From Streptomyces sp. NBC_00569 (GTDB lineage Bacteria > Actinomycetota > Actinomycetes > Streptomycetales > Streptomycetaceae), in contig NZ_CP107783.1 in the NCBI RefSeq assembly GCF_036345255.1, forward strand, positions 1,302,001 to 1,366,000: a stretch of DNA of 64,000 nt, given 5' to 3'. Shown piece by piece: positions 52,117-60,441 of the stretch (the stretch's first letter is position 1; the number at the start of each line of letters is the position of its first letter). The position numbers and the translations under genes were made by a program. The notes under the pieces are model-generated. The model had not been told where the DNA came from, searched no databases, and worked only from the letters and a program-made list of their open reading frames with translations.

Positions 52117-54084
52117 GTGACCTCACGCTATGTGCTCCGCCTCCAGGTGGATCCGGCCGACGATCCGAAGCAGGCCGGCGACAGGCTGCTGGCCCTGGCG
52201 CGGGAGGCGCGGGCCGAGGAGATCTGCGTATTCCTCTTCGGCCTGGAGTTCAACGACGGCCACGAGAGCCTCGACCGCGTCGCGCACTGGCTGGCGGCCA
52301 CGCGGCCGTGGCGCACCCGGCTCCGCGCCGAAGGCGTCGCCGTGAGCCTCAACCCCGGCCACACCGTGGGCCACAGCGACTGGGCCCGCTCCCTCGAGCC
52401 CGGCCAGACGTGGCAGACGATGACCGACCAGCACGGGACGGCCGCCGCCGTGCAGGTGTGCCCGCTCGACCCGGCCTGGCGCGCATACTTCGCGCAGACC
52501 CTGCGTCTCTACGCCGCCGAGGACGTCGACACGGTGTGGATCGAGGACGACATCCGGCTGCACAACCACCGCCCGCTCGACTGGGGCGGCTGCTTCTGCC
52601 CGCTCCACCTGGCCGAGTTCGCCCGCCGCACCGGGATCACGACGACGCGGGAGGAACTGGTCGCGGCCTGCACCGCGCCCGGCGACCCGCACCCCTGGCG
52701 GGAACGGTGGCTCGACTTCTGGGACACCACCCAGCGCGAACTCCTCGGGTCCTGGCGGGAGATTCTCGGGGACCGGCTCGGCCTCATGTCCTCGCGCACG
52801 GACTCCCACGCCGCCGAGGGCCGCGACTGGCAGGCCTGGCTCGACCTCCCCACCGTGCACCGACCGCACTTCTGGGGCTACTCGGACGGCGCCGGACCCG
52901 AACTGCCGCGCGCGATTCAGCAGTTGGACATGCAGCGCGCGGTGCAGCCCACCGGCCTGCGCAGCTTCCCCGAGATCGAGTGCTGGCCCTACGGACAGTG
53001 GAACAAGTCCTTCCGCCAGACGGGCGCGCAGATGTCCCTGGCCCACATCCTCGGCAGCGACGGCCTCGCGATCAGCCTCTACGACTTCCTCGGCAACCAC
53101 CCCGACGACGAACCCCGCCGCGCCGCGTTCCTCGCGGAGTGGCGGGACACCTTCGACTGGCTGTCGGAGACGTTCCCCAAGACCTTCCGCACGGTCGGCG
53201 TCGGGCTGCCCTGGTCGGAGCGCACCGGCAGGCACACCCACACGGAGCGTGCGGGCTGGCAGTCCCTCGTCGTCCCGCACGGCTCATGGGCCGGACTGCT
53301 CGGCGCCGCGGGCCACGCCGTCACCGCCCGGGGCGGAGCGAGCGTCAACGCCCTTTCGGGCGAGGCGACTTGGGCCTTCGGTGACGCCGAACTGCGCGAG
53401 TGGCTCAGCCAGGGACTCCTGCTCGACTCGGTGGCGGCCCGGATCCTCTTCGAGCGCGGCTACGGCCCGCTGATCGGCGCGACCGGAGCGAGGCGGTCCC
53501 CCGAGGGCCACGCCCGCGAGATCTGCACCGACCCCGAGTTCTCGCTGCGCCCCGGCTGCGCGATCTCCCTGGACACCGAGAGCTACGACCGCTCCACCGT
53601 GGTCGCGTTCGACCCCGCGCCGGACGCGCGCGTCGCCAGCGTCGTCCGCGACCAGCTCGACCGTGAGAGGGGCAGCGGACTCGTCCTGTACGAGAACGCG
53701 CTGGGCGGCCGGGTCGCCGTCACGCCCTGGCCCGCGCACACCCCCGGCATGACCTTGATGAACGCGCAGCGCGAGGCCCAGTTGGGCGCCGTGCTCGACT
53801 GGCTGTCGCGGGGCGCGCACGCGCGGGCCACGGGACATCCGTGGCTCGTCACACAGGCGTTGACCGACGGCACCCACTGGCGCGTCGTGGTGTGGAACGC
53901 GTCGCCGGACGAGGCCGACGACTTCCGGCTCCGGCTGCCGCAGGGCATGCCGGAACCGCGCTCGGTGGTCCAGGTGACGGCCCGGGGCGAACGCCTCACC
54001 GCCGCCTGGCGCGACGGCCGCCCACTGCTGTCGCGCCCGCTCGGGCAGTGGGAGTACGTGGTGCTGAGCAGCGCACACGCCTGA
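52117..54084 (+). CDS. Putative glycoside hydrolase (TIM barrel, GH-A-like), uncharacterised
   Basis: A 655-aa cytoplasmic protein (no signal). The N-terminal 400 residues look like a (beta/alpha)8 barrel: VLRLQVDPADD, EGVAVSLNPGHTVGHSDW, VWIEDDIRLHNHRPLDWGGCFCPLHLAEFARRTG, SSRTDSHAAEG and FPEIECWPYGQWN. The acidic IEDD strand and the FPEIE strand could hold the catalytic acids, and the CFC cluster recalls the zinc site of GH42-like enzymes. The C-terminal part resembles the trimerisation and beta-sandwich domains of GH42 (LRPGCAISLDTE; VVVWNASPDEADDFRLRLP). The family is not confidently recognised. Starts at GTG with GAAGGTG upstream; the gntR gene follows 64 bp later. Confidence 0.65.
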   Translation: MTSRYVLRLQVDPADDPKQAGDRLLALAREARAEEICVFLFGLEFNDGHESLDRVAHWLAATRPWRTRLRAEGVAVSLNPGHTVGHSDWARSLEPGQTWQTMTDQHGTAAAVQVCPLDPAWRAYFAQTLRLYAAEDVDTVWIEDDIRLHNHRPLDWGGCFCPLHLAEFARRTGITTTREELVAACTAPGDPHPWRERWLDFWDTTQRELLGSWREILGDRLGLMSSRTDSHAAEGRDWQAWLDLPTVHRPHFWGYSDGAGPELPRAIQQLDMQRAVQPTGLRSFPEIECWPYGQWNKSFRQTGAQMSLAHILGSDGLAISLYDFLGNHPDDEPRRAAFLAEWRDTFDWLSETFPKTFRTVGVGLPWSERTGRHTHTERAGWQSLVVPHGSWAGLLGAAGHAVTARGGASVNALSGEATWAFGDAELREWLSQGLLLDSVAARILFERGYGPLIGATGARRSPEGHAREICTDPEFSLRPGCAISLDTESYDRSTVVAFDPAPDARVASVVRDQLDRERGSGLVLYENALGGRVAVTPWPAHTPGMTLMNAQREAQLGAVLDWLSRGAHARATGHPWLVTQALTDGTHWRVVVWNASPDEADDFRLRLPQGMPEPRSVVQVTARGERLTAAWRDGRPLLSRPLGQWEYVVLSSAHA

Positions 54085-54148
54085 TTCCCGCCGTGACGCC
54101 GACGGTACGCTGGGGCCCGCCCGGCACATCCCCCGAAGGAGTTCCCAC

Positions 54149-54847
54149 GTGGCAGTGCGCCGCACCACGCTGTTCGACCAGGTCGCCGGCGAGATCGTCG
54201 ATCTGATCGAGGAGTCGGGGCTCGAGCCCGGCGACGACGTGCCCTCGGAGGGCGAACTCGCGGCCAGGTTCGGGGTCAACCGGCTCGCGGTGCGCGAGGC
54301 GATCCGGGTGCTGTCCGCCCGCGAGATCCTCGTGTCGAGCCAGGGCCGGCCGGCCAGGGTCAACGTCCCCTCGGCGCGGGTGTTCGGGCAGATCCTCCAA
54401 TTCCGCCTGCGCCAGCAGTCGTTGGAGGTCGCCGACGTCCTGGACGCGCGCGGCGCGATCGAGGGAGCGCTGGCATCCCGCGCGGCGGCCCGGGTCGCGT
54501 CCGGCGAGGCCTCGGCGGACGCGGCCGGCACCCTGCTCGACGAGATGGAGGACGCCGTCGAGGACCGCGACCGCTTCGTGGCCCTCGACCTCGCCTTCCA
54601 CCACGAGATCGCCCGCATGGCCGGGAACGGCATGCTGGAACTCGTCCTGGAATCGCTCTCGGACATCCTCACCGCGCACCGGCTCGCCAGCTACGAGGGG
54701 AGGTCCCGCCGGGGCGACAGCCAACGGGCGACGATCACGGCCCACCGGCGGATCCTGGCCGCCATCGCATCGGGCGCCCCGGAGGAAGCCGTGGCGGCCA
54801 TGGCGGCCCACCTCGACGAGACCGGCGAGGACCTCGCCGTGTCCTAG
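54149..54847 (+). CDS. GntR-family regulator, FadR subfamily
   Basis: A 232-aa regulator. The winged helix reads VAGEIVDLIEESGLEPGDDVPSEGELAARFGVNRLAVREAIRVLSAREIL; the C-terminal FCD domain has VADVLDARGAIEGALASRAAARVA and a DLAFHHEIARMAGNGMLELVLESL segment with metal-type Asp and His residues. GAAGGAG precedes the GTG start. It lies directly 3' of the putative hydrolase gene in the same direction and probably senses a sugar acid or hydroxy-acid effector. The divergent palindrome at 52037 is its candidate site. Confidence 0.86.
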   Translation: MAVRRTTLFDQVAGEIVDLIEESGLEPGDDVPSEGELAARFGVNRLAVREAIRVLSAREILVSSQGRPARVNVPSARVFGQILQFRLRQQSLEVADVLDARGAIEGALASRAAARVASGEASADAAGTLLDEMEDAVEDRDRFVALDLAFHHEIARMAGNGMLELVLESLSDILTAHRLASYEGRSRRGDSQRATITAHRRILAAIASGAPEEAVAAMAAHLDETGEDLAVS

Positions 54848-54860
54848 GCACGGCCGCCTA
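54845..54860 (+). terminator. Short terminator at the gntR stop codon
   Basis: TAGGC-N6-GCCTA forms a 5-bp stem that begins in the stop codon, followed by a T-rich CAGTTCTTTTGTG run. It is convergent with the phosphatase gene. Confidence 0.4.
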
Positions 54861-54875
54861 CCCAGTTCTTTTGTG

Positions 54876-56942
54876 TCACCTACCGCCGGGCGGCTCCGGC
54901 TCCGTCTCCACGAACTCGCACCACACCGCCTTCCCCTCACCCCGCGGCTCGACACCCCAACAGTCCGCGACCGCGTCGACGAGCAGCAGCCCGCGACCCG
55001 ATGTCGCGGCCTCGCCCGGTGTGCGGCGGCGCGGGAACACGCTCGACCGGTCCTTGACCCAGAGCCGGACGCGCCGGGCCGGTCCCGGCAGCACTTCGAG
55101 GGTGATGACGGCGCCGGCCTCCGTGTGCAGGAGCGCGTTCACCATCAGCTCACCGGCGGCGAGCTCCACGTCGTCCGCCACCGCGCCGAATCCCCAGTCC
55201 TCCAGGGCACTTCGCAGCGCCGTGCGGGTCTCGGCGAGCCCCTGGGGGTCCGCGGTGTGGAGGTACTGGTGGATGCGCGGCGCGAGCGGAGTGCCCTGGT
55301 CGAGGTCCCGGCACAGGACGAGCAGCGCCACGTCATCGGCGGTCGGCCTGACCTGCGACACCCGCTCCGACAGACGCTCGGCGACGGCGCACGCCCGGAC
55401 GGGCCCGTTGCGCACCGCTTCGGTCACGGCCTGCACGCCTGCCGCGATGTCGCGCCCCGGATGCTCGACGAGGCCGTCGGTGAACAGGACGATCGCCTCG
55501 CCGGGCAGCAGGTCGAGCCGCGTCTCGGGGTACTCCTCCTGCTCGAACTCCGTCGCCAGGCCCAACGGGAGCCCGCCGCGCACCGGCGGGGTGCTGACGC
55601 GGCCGTCGGCGTGCCGGAGCACCGGTTCCATGTGGCCGGCCCTGATGGCCCGTACGTCTCCGGTGGCGGGGTCGACCTGGGCGTACGTGCAGGTGGCGAA
55701 GCGGTCGGTGTCGAGCTCGGCGAGGAAGCGCGAGGCACGCGCGATGACCGTGGACGGCGGGTGGCCCTCGCCCGCGTAGGCGCGCAGCGCGATGCGCAAC
55801 TGGCCCATGACGGCGGCGGCCTGGGTGTCGTGCCCCTCGACGTCACCGACGACTACGCCGATCCTGCGTCGGGGCAGTGAGATCACGTCGTACCAGTCGC
55901 CGCCCACCTGTCGGCCGCTGCCCGCGGCGTGGTAGCGGGCGGCGATCTCGACGCCCGGGAACTTGGGGATGTGCTGGGGCAGCATGGTCGACTGGAGCCC
56001 CGTCGCGAAGTCGCGTTCGCCGTCGAAGAGGATGGCCCGCTGGAGGGACTGGGCGACGATGCCCGCTAGGCCGAGGCACAGGTCGCGGTCCTCGGCCGTG
56101 AACTCCTCGCGCCCCCGGAACAGCAGCGCGAGACCCCCGACGGAGCGGGCCTGGGCGACCAGCGGCAGGAACGCGGCGGCGTCCAGATCAAGGCGCTCGG
56201 CGTACGGACCGAGACGCGGGAAGGCGTCGGCGAGTTCGCGCAGGGAGGTCACGAAACGCGGGCGCTGGGTGATCACCGCCTCGGCGAGGGGCAGCGACTC
56301 GTCGATGCGGTGCAGCTTGAGTTCGTCGAGCTCGGGCGTCGACTCGCCCGCCAGGGCGACGAGTTGGAGCGTGTCGCCCTCGACGAGACCGAGGACGAGT
56401 CCGTCGGCCCCGAAGAGTTCGAGCCCGCCCTCGCCGGTGAGGACGGCGGTCACGTCGGCCACCGTCATGGCCCGGGACAGGGCGTCGGCGGTGGCCTGGA
56501 GGACGGTGGTCATCCGCTGCCACCCCGCGAGCTGTACGGGGCTGGTCATGGCGAGCTGGGCACGGTCCCCGTCGGCGTCGCGCACGATGCCGACCACGTG
56601 CCGGGGTGTGCCGTGCTCGTCCCTGAGGATCCGGCCCCGCAGATGGGTCCACTGCTCCCGGCCGTCGCGGCGCCGTACGCGGAAGTAGGCACCGTAGGAG
56701 GAGCGTCCCGCGTGGATCGCCGACATCGCGGCGGCGCCCGTCCGGGCGCCCTCCTCGGGGGAGACGCGCGACAGCAGGGACTCGGGCCGGCCGTCGTACT
56801 CATCGGGTCCGATGTCGTACACGGCGAGGCCCGCCGCGTCGAGCTCGAAGGTCCCCTCCGACAGGTCCCACTCGAAGGTGCCCACACGGTTCAGCGCAAG
56901 GCGCTCCCCCAGGCCGATCTCCGCCCTGCGCCTTCCTGCCAT
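54876..56942 (-). CDS. PAS-GAF-PP2C phosphatase with C-terminal HATPase
   Basis: A 688-aa cytoplasmic signalling protein. A PAS domain (residues about 15-125; GTFEWDLSEGTFELD, REQWTHLRGRILRDEHGTPRHVVGIVRD) is followed by a GAF domain (about 150-300), a SpoIIE/RsbU-like PP2C domain (about 320-530; VGGDWYDVISLPRRRIGVVVGDVEGHDTQAA, GEAIVLFTDGLVE, TADDVALLVL) and an anti-sigma-type HATPase domain (about 560-680; AGELMVNALLHTEAGAV, SGRGLLLVDAVADCWGV). Such proteins combine sensing with control of anti-anti-sigma factors and are numerous in Streptomyces. No sigma or anti-sigma partner is adjacent. Confidence 0.87.
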   Translation of the reverse strand: MAGRRRAEIGLGERLALNRVGTFEWDLSEGTFELDAAGLAVYDIGPDEYDGRPESLLSRVSPEEGARTGAAAMSAIHAGRSSYGAYFRVRRRDGREQWTHLRGRILRDEHGTPRHVVGIVRDADGDRAQLAMTSPVQLAGWQRMTTVLQATADALSRAMTVADVTAVLTGEGGLELFGADGLVLGLVEGDTLQLVALAGESTPELDELKLHRIDESLPLAEAVITQRPRFVTSLRELADAFPRLGPYAERLDLDAAAFLPLVAQARSVGGLALLFRGREEFTAEDRDLCLGLAGIVAQSLQRAILFDGERDFATGLQSTMLPQHIPKFPGVEIAARYHAAGSGRQVGGDWYDVISLPRRRIGVVVGDVEGHDTQAAAVMGQLRIALRAYAGEGHPPSTVIARASRFLAELDTDRFATCTYAQVDPATGDVRAIRAGHMEPVLRHADGRVSTPPVRGGLPLGLATEFEQEEYPETRLDLLPGEAIVLFTDGLVEHPGRDIAAGVQAVTEAVRNGPVRACAVAERLSERVSQVRPTADDVALLVLCRDLDQGTPLAPRIHQYLHTADPQGLAETRTALRSALEDWGFGAVADDVELAAGELMVNALLHTEAGAVITLEVLPGPARRVRLWVKDRSSVFPRRRTPGEAATSGRGLLLVDAVADCWGVEPRGEGKAVWCEFVETEPEPPGGR

Positions 56943-57072
56943 GCGTTCGCTCCGGAGAAGTGAGCAAGGACCCCGGCCGGCCGGGCCGGTCGCCTCCCGC
57001 GCTCCGTCCGGCCCCGCGCCGTCGACGACGGGAACCCTCCGAGCATAACTTTGGGGCCTTTGTCACGCATTT

Positions 57073-57095
57073 CCAGGCCAGGTCCCCGGGCCTGG
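57073..57095 (-). terminator. Hairpin 3' of the acyl-CoA synthetase gene
   Basis: CCAGGCC and GGCCTGG pair perfectly over 7 bp around a 9-base loop, 26 bp beyond the synthetase stop on the minus strand and before the phosphatase gene. Confidence 0.5.
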
Positions 57096-57120
57096 CACCG
57101 CCCACCGGCTTAACGGTCGT

Positions 57121-58665
57121 TCAATCGACGCGATGGGTGAGTTCCTGGCGAAGGACCCGCTTGAGGATCTTGCCGCTGGGGTTGCGGGGCAGCTCCGCCA
57201 CGAAGTGGACGATCCGCGGCTTCTTGTACGAGGCGATGCGCTCGCGCGTGAAGTCGATGAGGTCCTGCGCGGTGACCGCGTCCGCCCCGGGCCGCCGCAC
57301 GACGGCGGCGGTGACGGCCTCACCCCACTTGTCGTCGGGGGTACCGAAGACGGCCACGTCCAGGACACCGGGGTGCTCGGCGAGCACGGACTCGACCTCG
57401 ATCGGATACACGTTCTCTCCGCCCGTGATCACCATGTCCTTCATCCGGTCGGTGATGAACAGGTAGCCGTCCTTGTCGAGGTAGCCGGCGTCGCCGGTCC
57501 TGAGCCAGCCGTCGGCGGTGAACAGCGCCTCGTTCTCCTCGGGCCGTTTCCAGTAGCCCGGGGTGACCTGGTGGGAGCGGGTGAGGATCTCCCCCACCAC
57601 TCCCGGCGCCACATGATCTCCGGTGACCGGGTCCGCGACGGCCACCTCGACGCCGGGCCACACGTTGCCCGCCGAACGCAGGAGCGCGGAGCGCGGTCCG
57701 TCCACGACGTGGTCCTCGGGCAGCAACCGCACGGCGGAGCCGGTCGTCTCGGTCAGACCGTACTTCTGGTAAAAACCGCAGCCGAAGATCTCCATGGAGC
57801 GGCGCAGCAGAACGGGCGTGATCGGCGAGGCCCCGTAGACGATCAACCGGAGCGCGGAGAAGTCGCGTTCGCGGATGTCGGGCAGCGTCGTCAGCACGTG
57901 GAGCACGGCGGGCACGAAGAAGACGTGCGTGACCCGGTGGCGCTCCATGAGGTCGACCACGGCGGACGGCACGAGGTCGGGGACCAGCACCGTGTGGGCG
58001 CCCGCGGCGAGCGCGTTCACCAGCCAGCCGGTCCCGGCGATGTGGAAGACAGGCATGACGTTCAGGGAGACGGACGCGGTCGTCCAGCCCATCTCACGCA
58101 ACTGGGCTTCATCCGCGGAGCAGTTGTTCAGCGTGAGCTGGACACCCTTGGGCAGCCCGGTGGTGCCGGAGGTGTACAGCTGGAGGAAGACCGCGTCCTC
58201 GCTCCCGGCACCCGGATCGGCGTCACCCGCCGCGGCCAGCCAGTTCTCGTACGTGCACTCACCCGCGTCCGCCCCGCTCTCGGTGACGAGGGTGATGCCG
58301 GGCAGCGCGGCCCGCACCGCACGCGCTCCGGGCAGGAATTCGGTCTGGGTCAGGACGATCCCGAGTTCGGCGTCCTGGGCGACCGCGACCAGTTCGGGCC
58401 CGGCAAGGCGCCAGTTCAGCGGGGTGGCGACGAAGCCCGCCTTGGCACAGCCCATCAGGAGCTCCGCCGAGAGGACTCCGGGGCGGACGAGATAGCCGAC
58501 GCGCGTGCCCCGGGGCAGACCCGCGGCGAGGAGTGCCTGCGCGACTCGGTTGCCGCGCCGTTCGAGCTCGGCGTAGGTCAGCGTCCGGGAACCTTCTGTC
58601 ACGGCGGGAGCGCCAGGGGTGAGCGCGGCGTGCTGTCGTACGGCGTCGGGCAGGAACGGGCCCAT
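57121..58665 (-). CDS. Acyl-CoA synthetase (AMP-forming)
   Basis: A 514-aa ANL-superfamily ligase. The P-loop-like motif LYTSGTTGLPKGVQL, the KYGLTETTGSAV adenine motif, and TGDAGYLDKDGYLFITDRMKDMVITGGENVYPIEVES are all present; the C-terminal PSGKILKRVLR holds the catalytic Lys. It activates fatty or other carboxylic acids to CoA thioesters. ATG 58665 (MGPFLPD) has GGAGGA seven bases upstream and is preferred to the in-frame ATG at 58680. The tesB-like gene is upstream on the same strand. Confidence 0.86.
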   Translation of the reverse strand: MGPFLPDAVRQHAALTPGAPAVTEGSRTLTYAELERRGNRVAQALLAAGLPRGTRVGYLVRPGVLSAELLMGCAKAGFVATPLNWRLAGPELVAVAQDAELGIVLTQTEFLPGARAVRAALPGITLVTESGADAGECTYENWLAAAGDADPGAGSEDAVFLQLYTSGTTGLPKGVQLTLNNCSADEAQLREMGWTTASVSLNVMPVFHIAGTGWLVNALAAGAHTVLVPDLVPSAVVDLMERHRVTHVFFVPAVLHVLTTLPDIRERDFSALRLIVYGASPITPVLLRRSMEIFGCGFYQKYGLTETTGSAVRLLPEDHVVDGPRSALLRSAGNVWPGVEVAVADPVTGDHVAPGVVGEILTRSHQVTPGYWKRPEENEALFTADGWLRTGDAGYLDKDGYLFITDRMKDMVITGGENVYPIEVESVLAEHPGVLDVAVFGTPDDKWGEAVTAAVVRRPGADAVTAQDLIDFTRERIASYKKPRIVHFVAELPRNPSGKILKRVLRQELTHRVD

Positions 58666-58754
58666 GCGGGAGTCCTCCATCGGCGTCGGCTTCGGCGAGT
58701 GGTCGCAGGACAGGCGCGGACCGTGAGCATCGCGGCCCCACAGCACGGCGTCAA

Positions 58755-58767
58755 TGCGTTGAACGCA
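58755..58767. promoter_or_regulatory. 13-bp palindrome upstream of the acyl-CoA synthetase gene
   Basis: TGCGTT-G-AACGCA has perfect 6-bp arms. On the minus strand it lies just upstream of a TTGACG-N17-GATGCT promoter-like pair leading to the synthetase gene. Confidence 0.35.
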
Positions 58768-58777
58768 CGCAAGAGGG

Positions 58778-58796
58778 CGCCGTCCGGGTGACGGCG
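58778..58796 (-). terminator. Hairpin 3' of the thioesterase gene
   Basis: CGCCGTC-CGGGT-GACGGCG is a perfect 7-bp stem with a 5-base loop, 70 bp beyond the tesB stop on the minus strand. Confidence 0.45.
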
Positions 58797-58866
58797 TTCC
58801 CGGGGCGCAGCGGATCGAGCAGTCGAGGCGGCAGCTGGAGGCCTTCGCCGGTGACGCGGGCCAGGG

Positions 58867-59718
58867 CTAGGCCCTGGCCCGCAGCAGCGCCTCCTGGACC
58901 ACCGACGCGACGAGCTGCCCGCGCCGGTCCCAGAACTCGCCGTACGCCAGAGTGCGTCCGTCGCCGGCGAGGCGGCTGCGGCAGGCGTACAGGAGCCACT
59001 CGTCGGCACGGAACGGGCGGTGGAACCACATGGCGTGGTCCAGCGAGGCGAGGACGACACCGACCGGCCGCGGTTCGCCGTACGGCACGAGCGCCGTGGG
59101 GGCCAGTGGCGCGTCGGAGATGTACGCGAGGGCGCAGGCATGCAGCGCGGGGTCGTCGGGGAGCGCGCCGACCGAGCGAAACCAGGCGAAGCGTTCGATC
59201 TGCCCCTCGTCCGGACCGACGGCGTCCGGCACCTGCCGGCACTCCACCGCCGTACGCAGCGGATGCGTCGCCGGACGGAACGCGAAGCCGTCGTCGAGGC
59301 CTTCGGGACCCGGGACGTCCGGCATACCGGGCTGCCGCCGACTCCCCTCCGGCTGCGGCAGTTTGAAGGACACGCTCATCGTGAGCGCCTCCTTGCCGCC
59401 CTGCGACGCGGTCACCTGGCGCACGGAGTAGCTGCGCCCGTCCCGGACCGCGTCGGACACGTACCTCGTGGGAAGTTCGGGCGTGACGGCGCGCAGGAAG
59501 TAGGCGTGCAGGGAGTGCACGGACCGGTCGTCCTCGACGGTGCGGTACGCCGCGGCCAGGGCCTGGCCGACGACCGCTCCTCCATAGGCGCGCTCCTGCG
59601 CGCGGCCACCGTGGCAGTAGCCCTCGAAGACGCCCGACCCGACGTCCACCAGGGCAAGGCGCTCGCCCTTGCCGAGGGGGCCGAAGGGCTGCGCCTGGTC
59701 AAGAACTCCGTTGATCAT
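58867..59718 (-). CDS. tesB: Acyl-CoA thioesterase II
   Basis: A 283-aa double hot-dog thioesterase. N-terminal FEGYCHGGRAQERAYGGAVVGQALAAAYRTV and SLHAYFLRAVTPELPTRYVSDAVRDGRSYSVRQVTASQGGKEALTMSVSF are the first domain; the second has HACALAYISDAPL and LASLDHAMWFHRPFRADEWLLYACRS, which include the family's catalytic Asp and neighbouring residues. It hydrolyses medium to long acyl-CoAs. The start ATG 59718 lies only 124 bp from the left inverted repeat of the mobile element, so insertion may have altered its promoter. Confidence 0.87.
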   Translation of the reverse strand: MINGVLDQAQPFGPLGKGERLALVDVGSGVFEGYCHGGRAQERAYGGAVVGQALAAAYRTVEDDRSVHSLHAYFLRAVTPELPTRYVSDAVRDGRSYSVRQVTASQGGKEALTMSVSFKLPQPEGSRRQPGMPDVPGPEGLDDGFAFRPATHPLRTAVECRQVPDAVGPDEGQIERFAWFRSVGALPDDPALHACALAYISDAPLAPTALVPYGEPRPVGVVLASLDHAMWFHRPFRADEWLLYACRSRLAGDGRTLAYGEFWDRRGQLVASVVQEALLRARA

Positions 59719-59723
59719 TCGTT

Positions 59724-59744
59724 AAGTGTGTAGGCCATACACTT
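59724..59744. promoter_or_regulatory. Inverted repeat in the tesB promoter region
   Basis: AAGTGT and ACACTT arms flank 9 bases, and overlapping GTGTA/TACAC arms also pair. It lies 5 bp upstream of the tesB start codon on the minus strand, so it could be an operator. Confidence 0.35.
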
Positions 59745-59841
59745 GCCTGTCCACCCTCCTCGATCAACGCAGCACGACTGTGTGCGGCACGGCACCACGC
59801 ACACCACCCCGGACGTGAAGCAATCCGGATCACGAGACACC

Positions 59842-59864
59842 AAGGCTTGTCCCGTAAACGATCT
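59842..59864 (+). repeat. Left terminal inverted repeat of the IS5-type element
   Basis: AAGG followed by CTTGTCCCGTAAACGATCT. It matches the reverse complement of 61259-61281 in 22 of 23 positions. Confidence 0.8.
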
Positions 59865-59932
59865 CTGTGGCGTGGTGGTTGGTTGGAAACCTGTCGGGAG
59901 GACGGTGGACGGCCACAGGTCGCTCGGGGACC

Positions 59933-60433
59933 ATGGCCTGCATGCCAACGTGGACTATCAAGGCGGAGCCTGTCATTGGCGCGGATGTCGATGAGGTGAT
60001 GCGGGAGTACTTCACCGAGATGGGGCGGCGGGTGCTGGGGCGCCCAGGTACAGAGGCAGAGCTGCAAGCGGTGCTTGCTGAAGATCCTCACCATGCGCTC
60101 AGCCCGCCCGACGGCGAGTTTCTCGTTGCGCGCGGGGATGAGGGTGAGTTCCTGGGCTGCGCAGGGTTGCGGCTGCTCAGAGGTGCTCCGGAGACTGCGG
60201 AGCTCAAGCGGATGTTCGTGCGCCCCGCTGGGCGGGGAGCGGGGTTGGGCCGGGGCCTCCTCCTCGCCGTCGAGCAATCAGCCAGGAGGCTGGGCGCTGC
60301 CCGGATCGTGTGCGAGACCAACACCCAACTCACTGAGGCACGGGCTTTGTACACCAGGCACGGTTACGAGGAAACCGGACCCTACGAAGGGCATGGCAAG
60401 GCGGATCACTGGTACGTCAAGGTCCTCAACTGA
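59933..60433 (+). CDS. GNAT acetyltransferase inside the IS element
   Basis: A 166-aa N-acetyltransferase (163 aa if the second ATG at 59942 is used). The acetyl-CoA pyrophosphate loop is RPAGRGAGLGRGLL, preceded by AELKRMFV; the C-terminal ARALYTRHGYEETGPY is the typical last strand and helix. It acetylates an amine of unknown nature; resistance to an amine drug, protein acetylation or detoxification are all possible. It begins 69 bp after the left inverted repeat and stops 8 bp before the transposase start in the same direction, with AAGGA between them, as in an operon. GC content looks lower than in the flanking chromosomal genes. Confidence 0.82.
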   Translation: MACMPTWTIKAEPVIGADVDEVMREYFTEMGRRVLGRPGTEAELQAVLAEDPHHALSPPDGEFLVARGDEGEFLGCAGLRLLRGAPETAELKRMFVRPAGRGAGLGRGLLLAVEQSARRLGAARIVCETNTQLTEARALYTRHGYEETGPYEGHGKADHWYVKVLN

Positions 60434-60441
60434 AGGACTGG

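Noticed and set aside
57110..57124. TTAACGGTCGTTCAA palindrome similar in shape to the TetR-type site at 12961
   Set aside because: It overlaps the 3' end of the acyl-CoA synthetase gene, not a promoter, and shares only the central GGTC with the other site.
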